This document shows, in pieces, positions 6,373 through 6,464 of a stretch of DNA of 6,464 nt. A program made the position numbers and the translations under genes. The notes beneath the pieces were generated by a model. That model was not told where the DNA came from. It ran no database searches and worked only from the letters and a program-made list of their open reading frames with translations. Source of the DNA: JBBSHS01 sp038232515 (lineage in GTDB: Bacteria > Actinomycetota > Acidimicrobiia > Acidimicrobiales > JAUJNH01); assembly GCA_038232515.1 (NCBI GenBank), contig JBBSHS010000108.1, positions 1-6,464 of the forward strand, written 5' to 3'. Every line of letters begins with the position of its first letter. Position 1 is the first letter of the stretch.

Positions 6373-6464
6373 TCATCGGATGAACGTGAGGTGGGTGACG
6401 CCGCTGGGCGTCGAGACCGCCTCCACGTCGTACTGCTGCTCCAACGCCTCCAGGCCGTCCCACA
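6373..6464 (-). CDS. C-terminal 29 codons of an unidentified minus-strand gene, 5' end outside the window
   Basis: Reading leftward from the right edge, a frame encodes WDGLEALEQQYDVEAV, then SGVTHLTFIR, and stops at TGA (6375-6373). Of 29 sense codons, 28 end in G or C, far stronger than any other frame here, so this is very likely the end of a real gene. The fragment suggests a helix followed by two strands, but is too short to name a family. It converges on the methyltransferase remnant, with no clear terminator hairpin between them. Confidence 0.6.
   Translation of the reverse strand, partial: WDGLEALEQQYDVEAVSTPSGVTHLTFIR

Overview
The window comes from a high-GC actinobacterium. Codon third positions are almost all G or C, GTG starts are common, and two successive genes overlap in a GTGA start/stop tetranucleotide. 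The order HIT protein, phoH, ybeY, CNNM/CBS membrane protein, (insert), era matches the ribosome-maturation cluster that Mycobacterium and relatives keep. Short -10-like hexamers placed just before start codons would suit an actinobacterium that uses leaderless mRNAs, perhaps of the Acidimicrobiia. The class is an inference and cannot be fixed from this window.

Positions 1-3339 form a plus-strand block. It holds the 3' end of a HIT nucleotide hydrolase (1-329), phoH (360-1304), ybeY (1301-2023, with an unusual repeat-rich C-terminal tail) and a CNNM/CBS transporter-like membrane protein (2020-3339). The last three overlap by 4 nt at each junction and were probably translated as a coupled unit. 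YbeY is a 16S rRNA maturation nuclease, PhoH/YbeZ is its usual ATPase partner, and Era is the small-subunit assembly GTPase further along, so the shared theme is 30S maturation.

A degenerate GNAT-like gene on the minus strand (3397-4119) breaks the block. An imperfect hairpin separates its end from the convergent CNNM gene. Its apparent ATG interlocks with the era ATG inside one CATG. Era (4118-4954) is complete, with all G motifs and a KH domain. It is followed by an unrecognised acidic protein with regularly spaced tryptophans (5000-5518), which has a good Shine-Dalgarno and a GC-rich stem-loop after its stop.

From 5519 on, the sequence changes character: stops are frequent in all frames, third-position GC bias is weaker and CTAG sites appear. 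I see no confident intact gene between 5519 and 6170, only weak ORFs. At 6171 there is what looks like the N-terminus of a class I SAM-dependent methyltransferase that loses its frame after about 40 codons. At the right edge, the C-terminal 29 codons of a well-biased minus-strand gene enter the window. This end reads as a scar region of gene remnants between two conserved blocks.

I found no CRISPR array, tRNA, rRNA, transposase or convincing new multi-gene system. The most interesting points are the interlocked divergent starts at era, the YbeY tail, the tryptophan-spaced protein after era and the truncated methyltransferase.
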